DNA of 64,000 nt from Tunturiibacter gelidiferens (GCF_014201335.1 NZ_JACHEB010000003.1:186001-250000), one strand, 5' to 3'. Counted from the first letter of the stretch, positions 1-9,691 are shown. Translations and numbers: made by a program. Notes: generated from the letters alone by a model not told the origin.

Positions 1-1
1 A

Positions 2-205
2 GCCGGCCGGCGTCCAGTCTATGGGTCCATAGAGAAATTTCAACGCGACCCACATTGGAAAGATCTTCTGCTCTTCTTTGAGTACTTTCATGGTGACCAC
101 GGGGCGGGTGTGGGCGCAAGTCATCAGACCGGGTGGACCGGGCTCGTGGCTAAACTCTTGCAACAAAGCGGTGGTCAAAAATCTGTCGCGAGCACGCACA
201 GATAG
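2..205 (+). CDS. C-terminal end of an MGH1/GH63-like glycoside hydrolase (5' part outside window)
   Basis: An open frame enters from the left edge and stops with TAG at 203-205, giving the last 67 residues of a protein. It carries the segments [12 protein letters not shown] and ASHQTGWTG, which closely resemble the C-terminal (alpha/alpha)6-barrel end of bacterial glucosidases related to mannosylglycerate hydrolase MGH1 and GH63. The family hydrolyses alpha-glucosidic or mannosyl linkages of small glycosides, probably in the cytoplasm. The short tail after the TG motif ([12 protein letters not shown]...) looks like a normal protein end. The substrate cannot be told from this fragment. Other carbohydrate genes lie nearby (GH15 at 7.5 kb, debranching enzyme at 26.8 kb). 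Confidence 0.75.
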   Translation, partial: AGRRPVYGSIEKFQRDPHWKDLLLFFEYFHGDHGAGVGASHQTGWTGLVAKLLQQSGGQKSVASTHR

Positions 206-335
206 TGCCACTGCGTGCGCCTCTCGATGACGCGAGACCAAGTCGAATCCACTTAAAAGTTCGACAGATCATCCTGTGTTCGGTTGGGCGGACTCCACAA
301 ATTTATCCACACAGTTGGTATTGGAGGCTCTTGAG

Positions 336-1340
336 ATGAGATTGGGAAACGTCTTCGCAATTGGATTGATCGCGGTCACAGGAATGGCGAGTCCAGATAT
401 GCACGGATCGGCAAAAAAGGTTGGCTTTCAAGCTCCCGGCTTTTATCGAATTACAGTGGGAGAAGTGGAGGTCACGGTTTTGTCGGATGGGACCGTACCA
501 CTGCCGATGGATCAACTGCTTACCCACACCACCCCGGCGCTTGTGGACCACACACTCACCGCGTCCTTCATCAAGGAGCCTTATGCCACCTCAGTAAACT
601 GCTTCCTTCTGAATTTCGGTAGCAGGCTCGTTCTGATCGATACGGGTGCCGGACTTACGCTTGGTCCAACACTCAATCATCTTATGGCGAATCTTCGGGC
701 GTCTGGGTACGAACCAGATCAGATCGACGACATCTTCCTGACGCACATGCATATCGACCATGAGGGCGGATTGACTAGCAATGGGATAAGAGCGTTTCCT
801 AACGCGGTCCTCCATGCCGATGGCAGAGAGGCAGACTACTGGTTGAATCCGGAGAACGAGAAGCGGGCGTTGGATAGCGCCGCCAGGCATCCGTCGGACC
901 AACAGGCCAAGTTCGTCGAAAACAACTTCGTCGAGACCCGTAAAGCGATACAGCCCTACATCGACGCGGCCCACTTCAAGTGGTTCCACGGTGGAGAGGA
1001 GCTATTGCCTGGCCTGCGTGCGATAAGCGCTGCCGGTCACACACCCGGGCATACCATGTTCGCTCTGGAGAGCGACGGTGCGCGAATTCTATTTTGGGGT
1101 GACATCGTTCACGTGGCCGAGGTGCAACTCACCACGCCCCAAGCAACAATCCTGTTCGATAGTGATCCGACACAAGCCCGAGCGGAACGTTTCAAGATGC
1201 TAAAAGAGGTTGGCTCTCAGAGGGATCTGATCGCCGGCTCCCATTTACCGTTTCCTGGCGTCGGCCATATACGGCTGTCACAACAAGATTTTACGTTCCT
1301 ACCACTCAACTTTATCGGAGAACCAAGCAACGATAAGTGA
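336..1340 (+). CDS. Exported metallo-beta-lactamase-fold hydrolase
   Basis: This is an MBL-fold metallohydrolase of about 334 residues. The zinc-binding signature HMHIDH is at residues 137-142, followed by a GHTPGH segment, the metal-bridging Asp in WGDIVH and a late GSHLPFPG histidine. The order and spacing fit the glyoxalase II / lactonase-like subgroup. I chose the ATG at 336 because GGAGG lies 8 nt upstream and the protein then begins with a signal-peptide-like hydrophobic stretch (VFAIGLIAVTGMAS). An upstream in-frame GTG at 276 would put an unlikely hydrophilic leader before it. Members of this family open lactones or hydrolyse thioesters and other esters. The substrate is not predictable. 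It stands alone between two unrelated genes. Confidence 0.85.
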   Translation: MRLGNVFAIGLIAVTGMASPDMHGSAKKVGFQAPGFYRITVGEVEVTVLSDGTVPLPMDQLLTHTTPALVDHTLTASFIKEPYATSVNCFLLNFGSRLVLIDTGAGLTLGPTLNHLMANLRASGYEPDQIDDIFLTHMHIDHEGGLTSNGIRAFPNAVLHADGREADYWLNPENEKRALDSAARHPSDQQAKFVENNFVETRKAIQPYIDAAHFKWFHGGEELLPGLRAISAAGHTPGHTMFALESDGARILFWGDIVHVAEVQLTTPQATILFDSDPTQARAERFKMLKEVGSQRDLIAGSHLPFPGVGHIRLSQQDFTFLPLNFIGEPSNDK

Positions 1341-1432
1341 ACCCGATCCTGAAAGCGCAGAGCGGATCCCAAGCTGAAGATAGTCCTTTCACTATCTCTC
1401 ATTAAGCGCGTCGCGTGTGTCTTACATGCTCG

Positions 1433-2710
1433 TCAAAAGATTCGGCCCTTGAGAAGCAGCTCGAACCCAGCGCTCAATTCGTTGCGATGCCGGATAGGCG
1501 AGTCTGCGGCTCCAAACGAATGCTGCCCGGAAAAGTCTCCCCTGATCTCGGGGCGAAACTCGAACCACGGTTTGGGGCGCAGCGTAATACCCGCGGTTGC
1601 TTCTCCGTAGGAGCCCGGAACCGCGGCTCTTGCTCCGTGAGGATCGGCAAACCATTCCAACCGCGTCTGCAACGCGGCAATCCGATTCAGTTCATAAGAC
1701 GAGATAACGAACACATCCTGGCTCCCCGAGTTGTGTCCTCGGTTGGCCGGGTCATGCGGATCAGAAAAGTACCCAACCTCGAAAGCCTGATTGAAACGAG
1801 GGGTCCATACCTCGCGCGCCTGCAGTTCAGCAAGTGTCTGCCAGGTCCCAACGTGGTTTGATGCCGCAGCTAGAGGCTTCGGCCCCGTATAGACGGTTAA
1901 AAGATATTGTTGTTTCCTCTCGGTCGTCGGATGATAAATAAGTTTGGCCAGATAGCTGGGAGCGCGCCCGCGAAGAATGAAGGATGTGTTGTAGCCCATC
2001 GTCGTTCCTAGGACGATATCGGTTTGCGGGTTAGTGTGGGCGGTTGCAAATAGCGCGGTTCCACTCGAACCATCATGCGTCCAGAAATAGCCGCGGGAAT
2101 AGAGCTGGTTGTAGGGTGAAAGCGTCGTCTCGACACCCGTGGGAATGTTGATTTTTCCGGCGGTCCAATCGATCCCTTCCCGAAACAGAATCGGCGTGTG
2201 CAGTTTAATGTAAGCTTGGCGGAATTCGGTACCCCATCGCGGGCCGGTCGGTCCAAAATTGTTCTGCGAGCGCAGGAGAGCAGCGTCGGAACCTGCGTAA
2301 AAATCGGTTCGAAATCCCCACGAGAGTCTCTTGGTGGTCGATCGTTCCAAAACTAGCCACGCAGCGTCGAGCATGAACTGGTTACTGAAGCGATTTGGTA
2401 TCGGGGCTTCGACCACAAGCCCGCTGGCGTTGCTAACCGAAGTGAATCCACCATCCAGCCATCCAAAGGAACGAACCCTGTGTTTCTGTCCCCAATCGGA
2501 AAGGGCAACCCGACCCAACAACGGCTTCTGGTCTTCTGGGTACCTGCCGAGGGTATAGGTTTTCCGATCCGCGCCAGAGTCGTCACGCCCGGTCATCTGC
2601 CCCATTCCTTTGGGTTCAGAGGGAGTTTGCGCGGAGCATATTGCACACCACATCAGGAGAAAGATAGCTAAGGCCTGGACCCGGATTATTAGGTGTTTAT
2701 TCATCATCAT
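1433..2710 (-). CDS. OmpL-like beta-barrel porin (BBP2 family)
   Basis: This is a 425-residue outer-membrane protein. A signal peptide (residues 1-28, hydrophobic ALAIFLLMWCAICSA then Q) is followed by alternating aromatic/polar strands typical of the putative beta-barrel porin-2 family. Characteristic pieces are FGWLDGGFTS near the start, FRQAYIKLHTP, WTAGKINIPTGVE and YSRGYFWTHDG in the middle, and a closing strand ending in phenylalanine (LLLKGRIF), the usual signal for barrel assembly. It is expected to form a passive or weakly selective channel for small solutes. The gene opens with three ATG codons (2710, 2707, 2704) and no clear ribosome site, so the exact start is open by a few residues. 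It is transcribed alone on the minus strand. Confidence 0.8.
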   Translation of the reverse strand: MMMNKHLIIRVQALAIFLLMWCAICSAQTPSEPKGMGQMTGRDDSGADRKTYTLGRYPEDQKPLLGRVALSDWGQKHRVRSFGWLDGGFTSVSNASGLVVEAPIPNRFSNQFMLDAAWLVLERSTTKRLSWGFRTDFYAGSDAALLRSQNNFGPTGPRWGTEFRQAYIKLHTPILFREGIDWTAGKINIPTGVETTLSPYNQLYSRGYFWTHDGSSGTALFATAHTNPQTDIVLGTTMGYNTSFILRGRAPSYLAKLIYHPTTERKQQYLLTVYTGPKPLAAASNHVGTWQTLAELQAREVWTPRFNQAFEVGYFSDPHDPANRGHNSGSQDVFVISSYELNRIAALQTRLEWFADPHGARAAVPGSYGEATAGITLRPKPWFEFRPEIRGDFSGQHSFGAADSPIRHRNELSAGFELLLKGRIF

Positions 2711-2854
2711 TTCATTGGTTTTTCAAACCGGCGTACGGCTGCGAGGCTTGCATGGGATCGAGGAGGACGCCTTCAATGCGTCCGATTGGGGTTGAGTCGA
2801 TTGGAGGTGTGAGGGCCTTGAACCTTTGTCCCGCAATCCGTTGGCAAAAGTGAA

Positions 2855-2879
2855 AAGGGACCGGAAACCCCGGCCCCTT
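2855..2879 (-). terminator. Rho-independent terminator of the DUF4331 pair
   Basis: A 10-bp inverted repeat (AAGGGACCGG / CCGGCCCCTT, one A-C mismatch, 5-nt loop) lies 64 bp past the stop of the downstream DUF4331 gene. Read on the minus strand, the stem is followed by a T-rich run (CCCTTTTCACTTTTG). Position and shape fit an intrinsic terminator for the two-gene minus-strand unit. Confidence 0.6.
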
Positions 2880-2942
2880 CGACCTTTACCGCTGCAGTAA
2901 GCACCGATGTCCGTGCTACGCGCATTGCGACAAAGAGTTGCT

Positions 2943-4013
2943 CTATTTGGTGGGACGCGGAACGGGAACGACTCCGACTTGTTCTTCCTTCATGTAGGCG
3001 GCACCGAAGTAGGGGAATTCCTTCCGGGTGCGGCTGAGGTCTGGGGCGACGCCATCTGCAAGTGGAGTGTTCGATGCCAACTGCAGCATGATGTCCATGA
3101 CGTCATCACCCAATGGCCGACCGTTGAAAGCTGCCTGATCGAATGCAGCTTCTGTGCCGAGTTCATAAGGAAGGGCGCAGGGAAGAAGGCGGGCTACGAC
3201 CTGCTTCCCGTATTCGGATGGATTGACCACCGACCCTGCATAGGTCGACATGTTTTCGGCGAACTCAGCGGTCACGCCGGCGTAGTTCGCAATGTCCTCG
3301 GCTGGTCCTGCGGCGTTGAACTTGTCGATCAGTTCTGGCTTTGAAGGATCGGTCAGGAAGATGTGGGTATACAACGGCAGTCCCCACCGCTGTACCTGCA
3401 TTTCCGGTGCATGCCCATATAGCGACGATGTGGCCCACGCATGTACTTTGCCCTTTCCGATGAGCTCGTTTGGAACCTCTAGAACGATTGCAGTGACGTT
3501 CCGGTGACCGAAGAAATTTTTCCGATTTTGGAAGTGGCTGGCGTCATACCGCTTTTCTTTGTAGTACGTCTTGATCCAGCCGATGATGGCAACGGCGTCG
3601 CCAGCGAATAGATCTGGCGCCAACCCAACATAGGCACGAACACCATTCTTGGTCTCGACCTTCTCGGTCTCACCCTCAATCAGGACTTCACCCGCGGCAC
3701 TGCGAGCGGCATCTTTGCCCGTTGCTCTGCGAACCTTGTAACTCTGAATGTGGGCGTGCTCTTCACCATCGGCGTGACGAGCATCACCGAACTGGAGGTT
3801 GAACGTCACGTCCTCGCGCGAGTCACCATTCAGGTCGAACCGAAACGCGTATAAGCCTTCTTTATGGAGAACATCTGGCACAGACAGACCTGCATCCGGA
3901 TTGACTGTCATAGCCATTACCGTGTGGCCGGGCGCGCCCTCGAAGAGATAGAAATCGCAGACGTTGAGGCTTGGATCCTCTTTCGCAAGTTTTGTATCGA
4001 AATGATGCGACAT
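2943..4013 (-). CDS. DUF4331 family protein
   Basis: This 356-residue protein begins directly with MSHHFDTKLAKEDPSLNVCD, the N-terminal hallmark of DUF4331 (substrate and reaction unknown). Further family traits are DLNGDSREDVTFNLQFG around residue 60, FFGHRNVTAIVLEVP near residue 165 and the C-terminal NGRPLGDDVMD...FPYFG segment. No signal peptide is visible, so it is predicted to be cytoplasmic. The ATG at 4013 is preceded by AAGAGG at 6 nt spacing. It follows the Tat-exported relative at 4056-4961 with a 42-bp gap, so the two are very probably one operon ending at the hairpin at 2855-2879. Confidence 0.85.
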   Translation of the reverse strand: MSHHFDTKLAKEDPSLNVCDFYLFEGAPGHTVMAMTVNPDAGLSVPDVLHKEGLYAFRFDLNGDSREDVTFNLQFGDARHADGEEHAHIQSYKVRRATGKDAARSAAGEVLIEGETEKVETKNGVRAYVGLAPDLFAGDAVAIIGWIKTYYKEKRYDASHFQNRKNFFGHRNVTAIVLEVPNELIGKGKVHAWATSSLYGHAPEMQVQRWGLPLYTHIFLTDPSKPELIDKFNAAGPAEDIANYAGVTAEFAENMSTYAGSVVNPSEYGKQVVARLLPCALPYELGTEAAFDQAAFNGRPLGDDVMDIMLQLASNTPLADGVAPDLSRTRKEFPYFGAAYMKEEQVGVVPVPRPTK

Positions 4014-4055
4014 ACGTAACCTCTTTCATGAAGTGATGGCAATAGATCGGAAGGT

Positions 4056-4961
4056 TTAGGCGGCGGAGTCGTCCCGTGAAAAGAATGGGAACGGCGTTTG
4101 AAGGCGAACGTCTGCCTTCGGCGACCCCGGAGCGGGTGATCCGCTGAGAATGGTATCCACGACCAGGTCGGAAACTTCCTCCGGGTGCCGGCCGTTTTGA
4201 GCAGCGAACGTAAAACCGGAAGGCCACTGTGGATCGTAGTGCAGCACGTCGGGTAGCAGCCGCGAGGCGACCCGTCGGGCGTAAGCATCCGGATCGCCTG
4301 CCATTCCGCTCTTGCGCCCCTTCGCTGCAATCGCCTTGACAACGTCTTCCATGAGCATCGCGCGATCGTGCGAGGGAGAGATGTTGTGATACGACCTCGC
4401 CAAGCCGTCGTCTTCCACGAGAAGGGCGGCGATGAACGGCGATCCGACTCGCTGCCGCTGTCCCGTATGCAACACTCGCTCAGCCCATATATCCATCGCT
4501 CCTGAGCCGGCCACCGCCTTCTTTGGCACTTCGACGATCACTGCCTTGAGAACGACACCGTCTACTCCAGGCTGTGTCGCGACGCTGCCTGCAAAGATTC
4601 GACATCCATGCAGTTCCAACACTGCAGTATCCGCCACGCCGCCAGGCAACTCTACGTCCCAGCTCCGCGCTCCCGAGTGGATCGTGACCTGCGATTCCTT
4701 TTGCGCGCTCCAGTCAAATCGATTCAGACGGAGCGGCCATGTGGCCGCGATCACGGTTGTTTCCGGTTGTACTCCGGGAAATGCGTACAGGTTAGCTTTG
4801 TTTGATTTGGGAGCGTATTCATTACCGTCTGCGGACACGCCGACGACTTCGGCCAGCACCTTCGACGGCACCATGGAAGCCACGGCGCTGGCAAGAACAC
4901 CGCCCAACATCGTACGGCGTGTCACGGTCGTCGTTTCGAAATTCATGCTTGCTCGTTTCAT
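4056..4961 (-). CDS. Tat-exported DUF4331-like protein
   Basis: This 301-residue protein starts at the ATG at 4961, preceded by a perfect AAAGGAG at 5-nt spacing. The frame is open 147 bp further upstream but without a ribosome site. A twin-arginine leader (TVTRRTMLGGVLASAVASM, residues 11-29) predicts export in folded form, possibly with a cofactor or metal. The C-terminus (NGRHPEEVSDLVVDTIL...TPFPFFSRDD) mirrors that of the neighbouring DUF4331 protein, and the AVIVEVP segment matches its AIVLEVP, so the two are diverged paralogues. The central repeats of DUF4331 are less clear here. One partner appears cytoplasmic and the other periplasmic. No function is known. Confidence 0.75.
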   Translation of the reverse strand: MKRASMNFETTTVTRRTMLGGVLASAVASMVPSKVLAEVVGVSADGNEYAPKSNKANLYAFPGVQPETTVIAATWPLRLNRFDWSAQKESQVTIHSGARSWDVELPGGVADTAVLELHGCRIFAGSVATQPGVDGVVLKAVIVEVPKKAVAGSGAMDIWAERVLHTGQRQRVGSPFIAALLVEDDGLARSYHNISPSHDRAMLMEDVVKAIAAKGRKSGMAGDPDAYARRVASRLLPDVLHYDPQWPSGFTFAAQNGRHPEEVSDLVVDTILSGSPAPGSPKADVRLQTPFPFFSRDDSAA

Positions 4962-5263
4962 TGTGTCTCCTTTGAAGCTGGAGTTTGCAGCTGTTGACGC
5001 CCCAGCAGCGCCTCCTGCGTCCGAGCCTGACCAGGTCCATGGCGCACCGAAACTAGGCAACATCGCTTGTTCAACTAGTATTCTTCGCTCTGCAGGAGAG
5101 TCAGGCATCTACCCATTCCATAGGGACATACCTGTATTTTTCTCTAGTGCTTCGTCGGCTTTGATTGCTGCACTCTAAGTACGGCGATGGAGGGCGACAA
5201 GCAGTCCTTCAAGGATTGCCTTCAGCTCTTCAACTGTGCCCATGCACCAGTGGCGATCGATCC

Positions 5264-6109
5264 ATGTCATCCCCAGGCTTTCAAATAACCGCTCTGTCTC
5301 CGTCTGCCTCGCTCGCAGAGGCAGCTAGGACACATTGGCGCGAGTACTTGACAGAGTTTTCGGGAACGGGTGCACTGATGTTCTGCATCTGTCTCTTCGG
5401 GACAATTCTCTATAGCAATACGTCTCCCATGGCGCGCTTTGCTCTCTCGCGGGCCGAAAACGCTGCGATTATGGGAGTGGGTGTTGCAGGGGCGACATTG
5501 CTTATCGTTCGATCGCCGTTTGGCAGACGTTCAGGAGCGCATTTCAATCCCGCGATTAGTCTGACCTACCTCTGGCTTGGTCGAATGCACCGTTGGGATG
5601 CTCTTTCGTACGTCGCGGCTCATTTTTCGGGAGCTCTGTGCGGGGTGTTCCTTGCCCGTCAATTACTTGGGCTTTCTCTATCATCCGACCCAGTTCACTA
5701 TGTTGTTACCGTACCAGGAAGCTACGGGCGGGCAGCCGCCTTCATCGCGGAGTTTCTGTTGTCCGCGTTGCTAATGTGTGTCGTGCTCTTTGCCACGAAC
5801 CATCGGACCCTGGCACGCTTTAGTCCGCTCTTGGTTGCCGCGGTCACTGTCTTTTATTTTGCTAAATGCTCCTCCATCTCGGGCTTCAGCGTAAATCCCG
5901 CTAGAACCCTCTCATCGGCGATCTTTGCCTGGATCTGGTGGGGGATCTGGATATACTTCATCGCTCCTTGTCTCGGAATGTTAGCGGCCGCAGGTATTTA
6001 CATCCGCACCTTTGGACCGAGCCGAATTTATTGTGCGAAGGTGTTCCACGATATGCACTCAACCTGCCCGTTTCCATGCCGATTTGCACGTCTCGAGCAT
6101 GAAAGGTAG
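5264..6109 (+). CDS. MIP-family channel (aquaporin/glycerol facilitator-like)
   Basis: This membrane protein of about 281 residues has two asparagine-proline-alanine half-helix motifs, HFNPAIS and SVNPART, and six hydrophobic segments between residues 25 and 240, the diagnostic aquaporin layout. It should conduct water or small neutral solutes across the inner membrane. The narrow-pore residues are not the classical water-channel set as far as can be read, so glycerol, metalloid or ammonia transport are alternatives. A C-terminal tail with three cysteines (YCAKVFHDMH...CPFPC) is unusual for the family. The start is uncertain: the frame is open back to a TTG at 5165, and the ATG at 5264 is chosen because it sits just before the first family-like sequence, though it has no good ribosome site. 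Confidence 0.8.
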   Translation: MSSPGFQITALSPSASLAEAARTHWREYLTEFSGTGALMFCICLFGTILYSNTSPMARFALSRAENAAIMGVGVAGATLLIVRSPFGRRSGAHFNPAISLTYLWLGRMHRWDALSYVAAHFSGALCGVFLARQLLGLSLSSDPVHYVVTVPGSYGRAAAFIAEFLLSALLMCVVLFATNHRTLARFSPLLVAAVTVFYFAKCSSISGFSVNPARTLSSAIFAWIWWGIWIYFIAPCLGMLAAAGIYIRTFGPSRIYCAKVFHDMHSTCPFPCRFARLEHER

Positions 6110-6381
6110 CGTTCACGCTCTGCTGTCGGCCTATGTGCTGACACATGGAGATGACATGCGCCGGCCTCCGATCAGACTGCTGGCCCCTTAAGATATGCGA
6201 GAGCTGCTCGATGATGACGGAAGAGAAATGAGCAGCTCTCAGCGTCGCCAGAAGTGATTGGTGCTTTTGTTCTGTGTAAGAAGATTATTCTCTCCACCGG
6301 AAGATGCCGATCGTACCGACAATCGCGACTGTTTAATCTACAAACAGGGTGCGACCTCGTTTAGACACATGACACATCGGG

Positions 6382-7101
6382 TCAGTGATGCATTGGCAGC
6401 ACCATCCCCAAGAGGGACATGCCGTTCCAAGCAATCTGCACACCAATGCACATCAGGATGAAGGCCATGACGCGCAAAATGCCATGTACGGTGGCCGGAG
6501 AGACTGCCTTAATCAGCTTCGGTGCATAGCCATAACAGAGGTAGACCGATGCGCTCAGAACCGCTGCGGCTAGGGCAATCCCACCATAAGCTTCGCCCTT
6601 TTCAATCAGGCTGCTAGCTGTAGCGTGCGCACTGAGCGTGATTGTTACTACCAGAGTCCCTGGCCCGGCCGTGATGGGAAAGGTGAAGGGATAGAAGATC
6701 TTGTCATTCAGATCTTCATGTTCTGTGGGCGCGCTCCCCTCGATTTCTTGATGTTTCGCACGGTTTGATGCGTTGGCGTCCTTCTCGAACAGCAGTGCCC
6801 ATGCCGTTGCTGCAATGACGATCCCCCCTGTGACCTGAACAACGGGAAGGGATATACCAAAGAAGGCGAGGAGTAAGGAACCCAAAAACTCGATGACGAT
6901 GAGAAATCCAAACGTCGAGAACGCAATCTTTCGCGCCAATTGGCGATAGACCGCTGCAGGCTCGTCCCTCACTAATCCAAGGAAGACTAGCGCAGATCCA
7001 ATTGGATTAATGAGCGGGAGAAGAGCAGTCAGCGCGAGAATAAAAGATCTTGAGAACAACACGTTTGCACCCTCTGGGACACCTTTAAGATCGCTTCGCA
7101 T
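6382..7101 (-). CDS. MarC family integral membrane protein
   Basis: This is a six-helix inner-membrane protein of about 239 residues. Family features are LLPLINPIGSALVFLGL near the N-terminus, the central FPFTFPITAGPGT-like stretch (YPFTFPITAGPGTLVV) and the final helix GVQIAWNGM. MarC proteins were once linked to multiple antibiotic resistance, but their transport substrate is not established. The reading frame is open to 7431, but residues before the ATG at 7101 are polar and unlike the family, and the protein from 7101 has the family's usual length. The ribosome site is weak. The gene is divergent from the GH15 gene, with a 378-bp shared upstream region in which I see no further gene. Confidence 0.8.
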   Translation of the reverse strand: MRSDLKGVPEGANVLFSRSFILALTALLPLINPIGSALVFLGLVRDEPAAVYRQLARKIAFSTFGFLIVIEFLGSLLLAFFGISLPVVQVTGGIVIAATAWALLFEKDANASNRAKHQEIEGSAPTEHEDLNDKIFYPFTFPITAGPGTLVVTITLSAHATASSLIEKGEAYGGIALAAAVLSASVYLCYGYAPKLIKAVSPATVHGILRVMAFILMCIGVQIAWNGMSLLGMVLPMHH

Positions 7102-7479
7102 CGCAAATGAACCAGTGCGACGGCAGTCCTCACCTAGGCCCGGCCATTTCACTGATCTCTTCGTTGGGAACATACACGCTGGAGTTGCCGACAACGTTCC
7201 GACGAAAACTTTCAAGGGGTTCGAGCCAATCTGACGTAACTGTGTGATCATCGTCGAAGAGAGCGCTACAAAGACAGCCCACAGACTGCAGCCCCTGGAC
7301 TGTACTTTTCTATAGGATCGCAAGTCCCACCTAGAGAAATCTCTAGGCGATAGCCTGAAGAGATTGCCTACCACGATCCCTAAAACGGGTATCAGATAGC
7401 TGTGAGTACGTAAGTGGTCGGTGATGCCCAATGATCAGGCTTGCAGGCCAACCGCTCTTATTAATTGGGAGGCATTCAC

Positions 7480-9342
7480 TTGCAAAGTACACCGATCGCG
7501 GAATACGCCCTCTTGTCCGATTGCCGTTCCTCTGCTCTAGTAAGCTTGCACTGTTCAATCGATTGGTTGTGTATGCCAGACTTCGATTCTCAGTCTGTAT
7601 TTGGTCGGCTCCTCGATTCGGACTGCGGACATTGGAGTATCTGTCCAAGGGATATTGCGCAGATAAGTCGAAAGTATGTGAAAGAAGCGATGGTTTTAGA
7701 GACAACATTCGTCGTGAAATCAGGAACGGTAGTTGTTACAGATGCGATGGCCCTTGGAATGGGCGAGCGAGGACACGATCTTGGCCGTCGATCCCCACAC
7801 GCTTTGTTACGCTCAGTTGTTTGCATGGACGGTCACGTACATGTCGACTTTGAATACTCCCCACGGCCAGAATACGGGCTTGTGCTTCCGCTTTTGAAGC
7901 GCGTCAGCGGAGGATTGGAAAGCCGTGGGGGATCGAGCATGTTTCTCCTTTCCACACCTCTCGATTTGGAGATAGTGGAGAGCGCTGCGCGCACCGAGTT
8001 CACGCTCAACTCAGGTCAAGCCCTTCACTTTTCCTTACAACATCGCTCGATTCTCGACGAACCTCTGTCTTCGTGGAGCCAGACGGAGATTGCTGATCAC
8101 TCGTCCGATACGGTGGAGGGCTGGCAGACTTGGTCTCAGTTGCACCAAAATTATCAGGGGCCCTGGAAGGAACTCGTCGCTCATAGTGGTCGTGTGCTCC
8201 AGGCTCTTACGTACTTTCCAACAGGGGCCATTGTTGCGGCGCCCACGACCTCTTTGCCGGAATCGGTTGGTGGAGACCGAAACTGGGACTATCGCTTCAC
8301 CTGGGTTCGAGATGCCAGCTTTACGCTCGAGGCTCTGTGGGTTGCGGCGTGTCCGGATGAAGCATTGAAGTTCTTCAATTTCCTTGCGGAAGCAGCCCTG
8401 ACGCAGGTCCGCAAAGGCGCGGATTTACAGATCATGTTTGGAATACGTGGTGAGCACGACCTCACTGAGCGGACGCTTCCTCAAATGTGCGGATGGCGCG
8501 ATAGCAGCCCGGTACGCATAGGCAATGGCGCATGGAACCAGCGCCAGTTGGACGTCTATGGTGAATTGATGGGGGCTGTCTTTTTGCTAAGGCAACATCT
8601 TAACGATCTGGACGAGCTCACCCGCGAATTTCTGGTCAGTGTCGTAGACGCAGCGGCCTCACGCTGGCAGCAAAAGGATCAGGGAATTTGGGAAATTCGC
8701 GGTGAACCGCGACACTTTCTCTATTCCAAGCTGATGTGCTGGGTTGCTCTGGATAGAGGCATTCAAATGGCCGAACTCTTGCAAGCTGCAGATAGCGTGT
8801 CTTCTTGGCGACAGACTCGAGAGGAGATTCGCGGAGCGATACTTTCGCAAGGTTGGAGCCAAAAAGTCGGATCTTTCTCGCAAGCATTTGGGACAGACGA
8901 CCTGGATGCGTCCTCTTTGATGATTCCCATCGTCGGTTTTCTGCCGGCGGACGATGCGAGAGTTCTCTCCACCATCGACGCAACTGTCGCACATCTCACG
9001 GACCAGCATGGTCTTGTCTTTCGCTACGTTGCGCAAGATGGCTTGTCTGGTAAGGAAGGTTCTTTTCTTCTCTGCACCTTCTGGCTTGCACAGGCACAAG
9101 CGATGTCAGGTCAGTTAGATCGAGCGAAGGAGACCTTCGCCAAGGCCATCGGCTTTGCCAATGACGTTGGTTTGCTCTCGGAAGAGATCCTTCCAGATAC
9201 GAAGGAGCTCTTAGGCAATTTTCCGCAGGCGTTCAGCCACATCGGACTGGTAAATGCCGCCTGGGCGATCTTTCAGCGTGAGAATGGAGCGTCTGAGGAT
9301 GATCACGATATCACGACCAGAACCTCGACCATGGCACAGTAG
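7480..9342 (+). CDS. GH15-family glycoside hydrolase (glucoamylase/trehalase-like)
   Basis: This 620-residue protein starts at a TTG at 7480, 7 nt after GGGAGG. A TTG at 7465 would overlap that site. The N-terminal trehalase-like domain begins with TPIAEYALLSDCRSSALVS and SIDWLCMPDFDS, and the catalytic (alpha/alpha)6 barrel starts with GGDRNWDYRFTWVRDASF (about residues 265-283). The family releases glucose from trehalose or alpha-1,4 glucans. Bacterial proteins of exactly this layout are often trehalases or glucoamylases, and sequence alone does not separate them. No signal peptide is seen, so it is predicted to be cytoplasmic. It is probably part of the same storage-carbohydrate theme as the debranching enzyme at 26839. 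Confidence 0.88.
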   Translation: MQSTPIAEYALLSDCRSSALVSLHCSIDWLCMPDFDSQSVFGRLLDSDCGHWSICPRDIAQISRKYVKEAMVLETTFVVKSGTVVVTDAMALGMGERGHDLGRRSPHALLRSVVCMDGHVHVDFEYSPRPEYGLVLPLLKRVSGGLESRGGSSMFLLSTPLDLEIVESAARTEFTLNSGQALHFSLQHRSILDEPLSSWSQTEIADHSSDTVEGWQTWSQLHQNYQGPWKELVAHSGRVLQALTYFPTGAIVAAPTTSLPESVGGDRNWDYRFTWVRDASFTLEALWVAACPDEALKFFNFLAEAALTQVRKGADLQIMFGIRGEHDLTERTLPQMCGWRDSSPVRIGNGAWNQRQLDVYGELMGAVFLLRQHLNDLDELTREFLVSVVDAAASRWQQKDQGIWEIRGEPRHFLYSKLMCWVALDRGIQMAELLQAADSVSSWRQTREEIRGAILSQGWSQKVGSFSQAFGTDDLDASSLMIPIVGFLPADDARVLSTIDATVAHLTDQHGLVFRYVAQDGLSGKEGSFLLCTFWLAQAQAMSGQLDRAKETFAKAIGFANDVGLLSEEILPDTKELLGNFPQAFSHIGLVNAAWAIFQRENGASEDDHDITTRTSTMAQ

Positions 9343-9691
9343 TGAGCGCGGGCATTCTTCGAAGGACAAAGCGCGGAGTACTGACCATGAAGCGTAGTAC
9401 CTTTTTCAAATTCGTAGCACGCCCTGGTCTTTAGGTTTAAACCTGAAGAAAACTGCAGGCCTCTTTTCATTGCTGTGGCAATAGGTTGTTAGTTTGCTGT
9501 TGCTAGGGTGCCTCTGGGCCTTCGGCATGTGTCGGTTTCGGCTCGCCACAGACATCACACTTTATGTCGCGCCTATTGCGAATGGCATGATCCAAGGCCG
9601 GATAGAAGCGGCCAGGTACAACGACCATTTATCACGTGCTCACCTTCAAAGAGAGGGCCGCATATACCTATGGAATGACCACCCCCATCGG
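9343..9691 (+). other. Intergenic region, no gene recognised
   Basis: This 349-bp gap lies between the convergent GH15 and kinase genes. Short open frames here show no family resemblance, signal peptide or ribosome site. No clear terminator hairpin was found. Confidence 0.5.
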
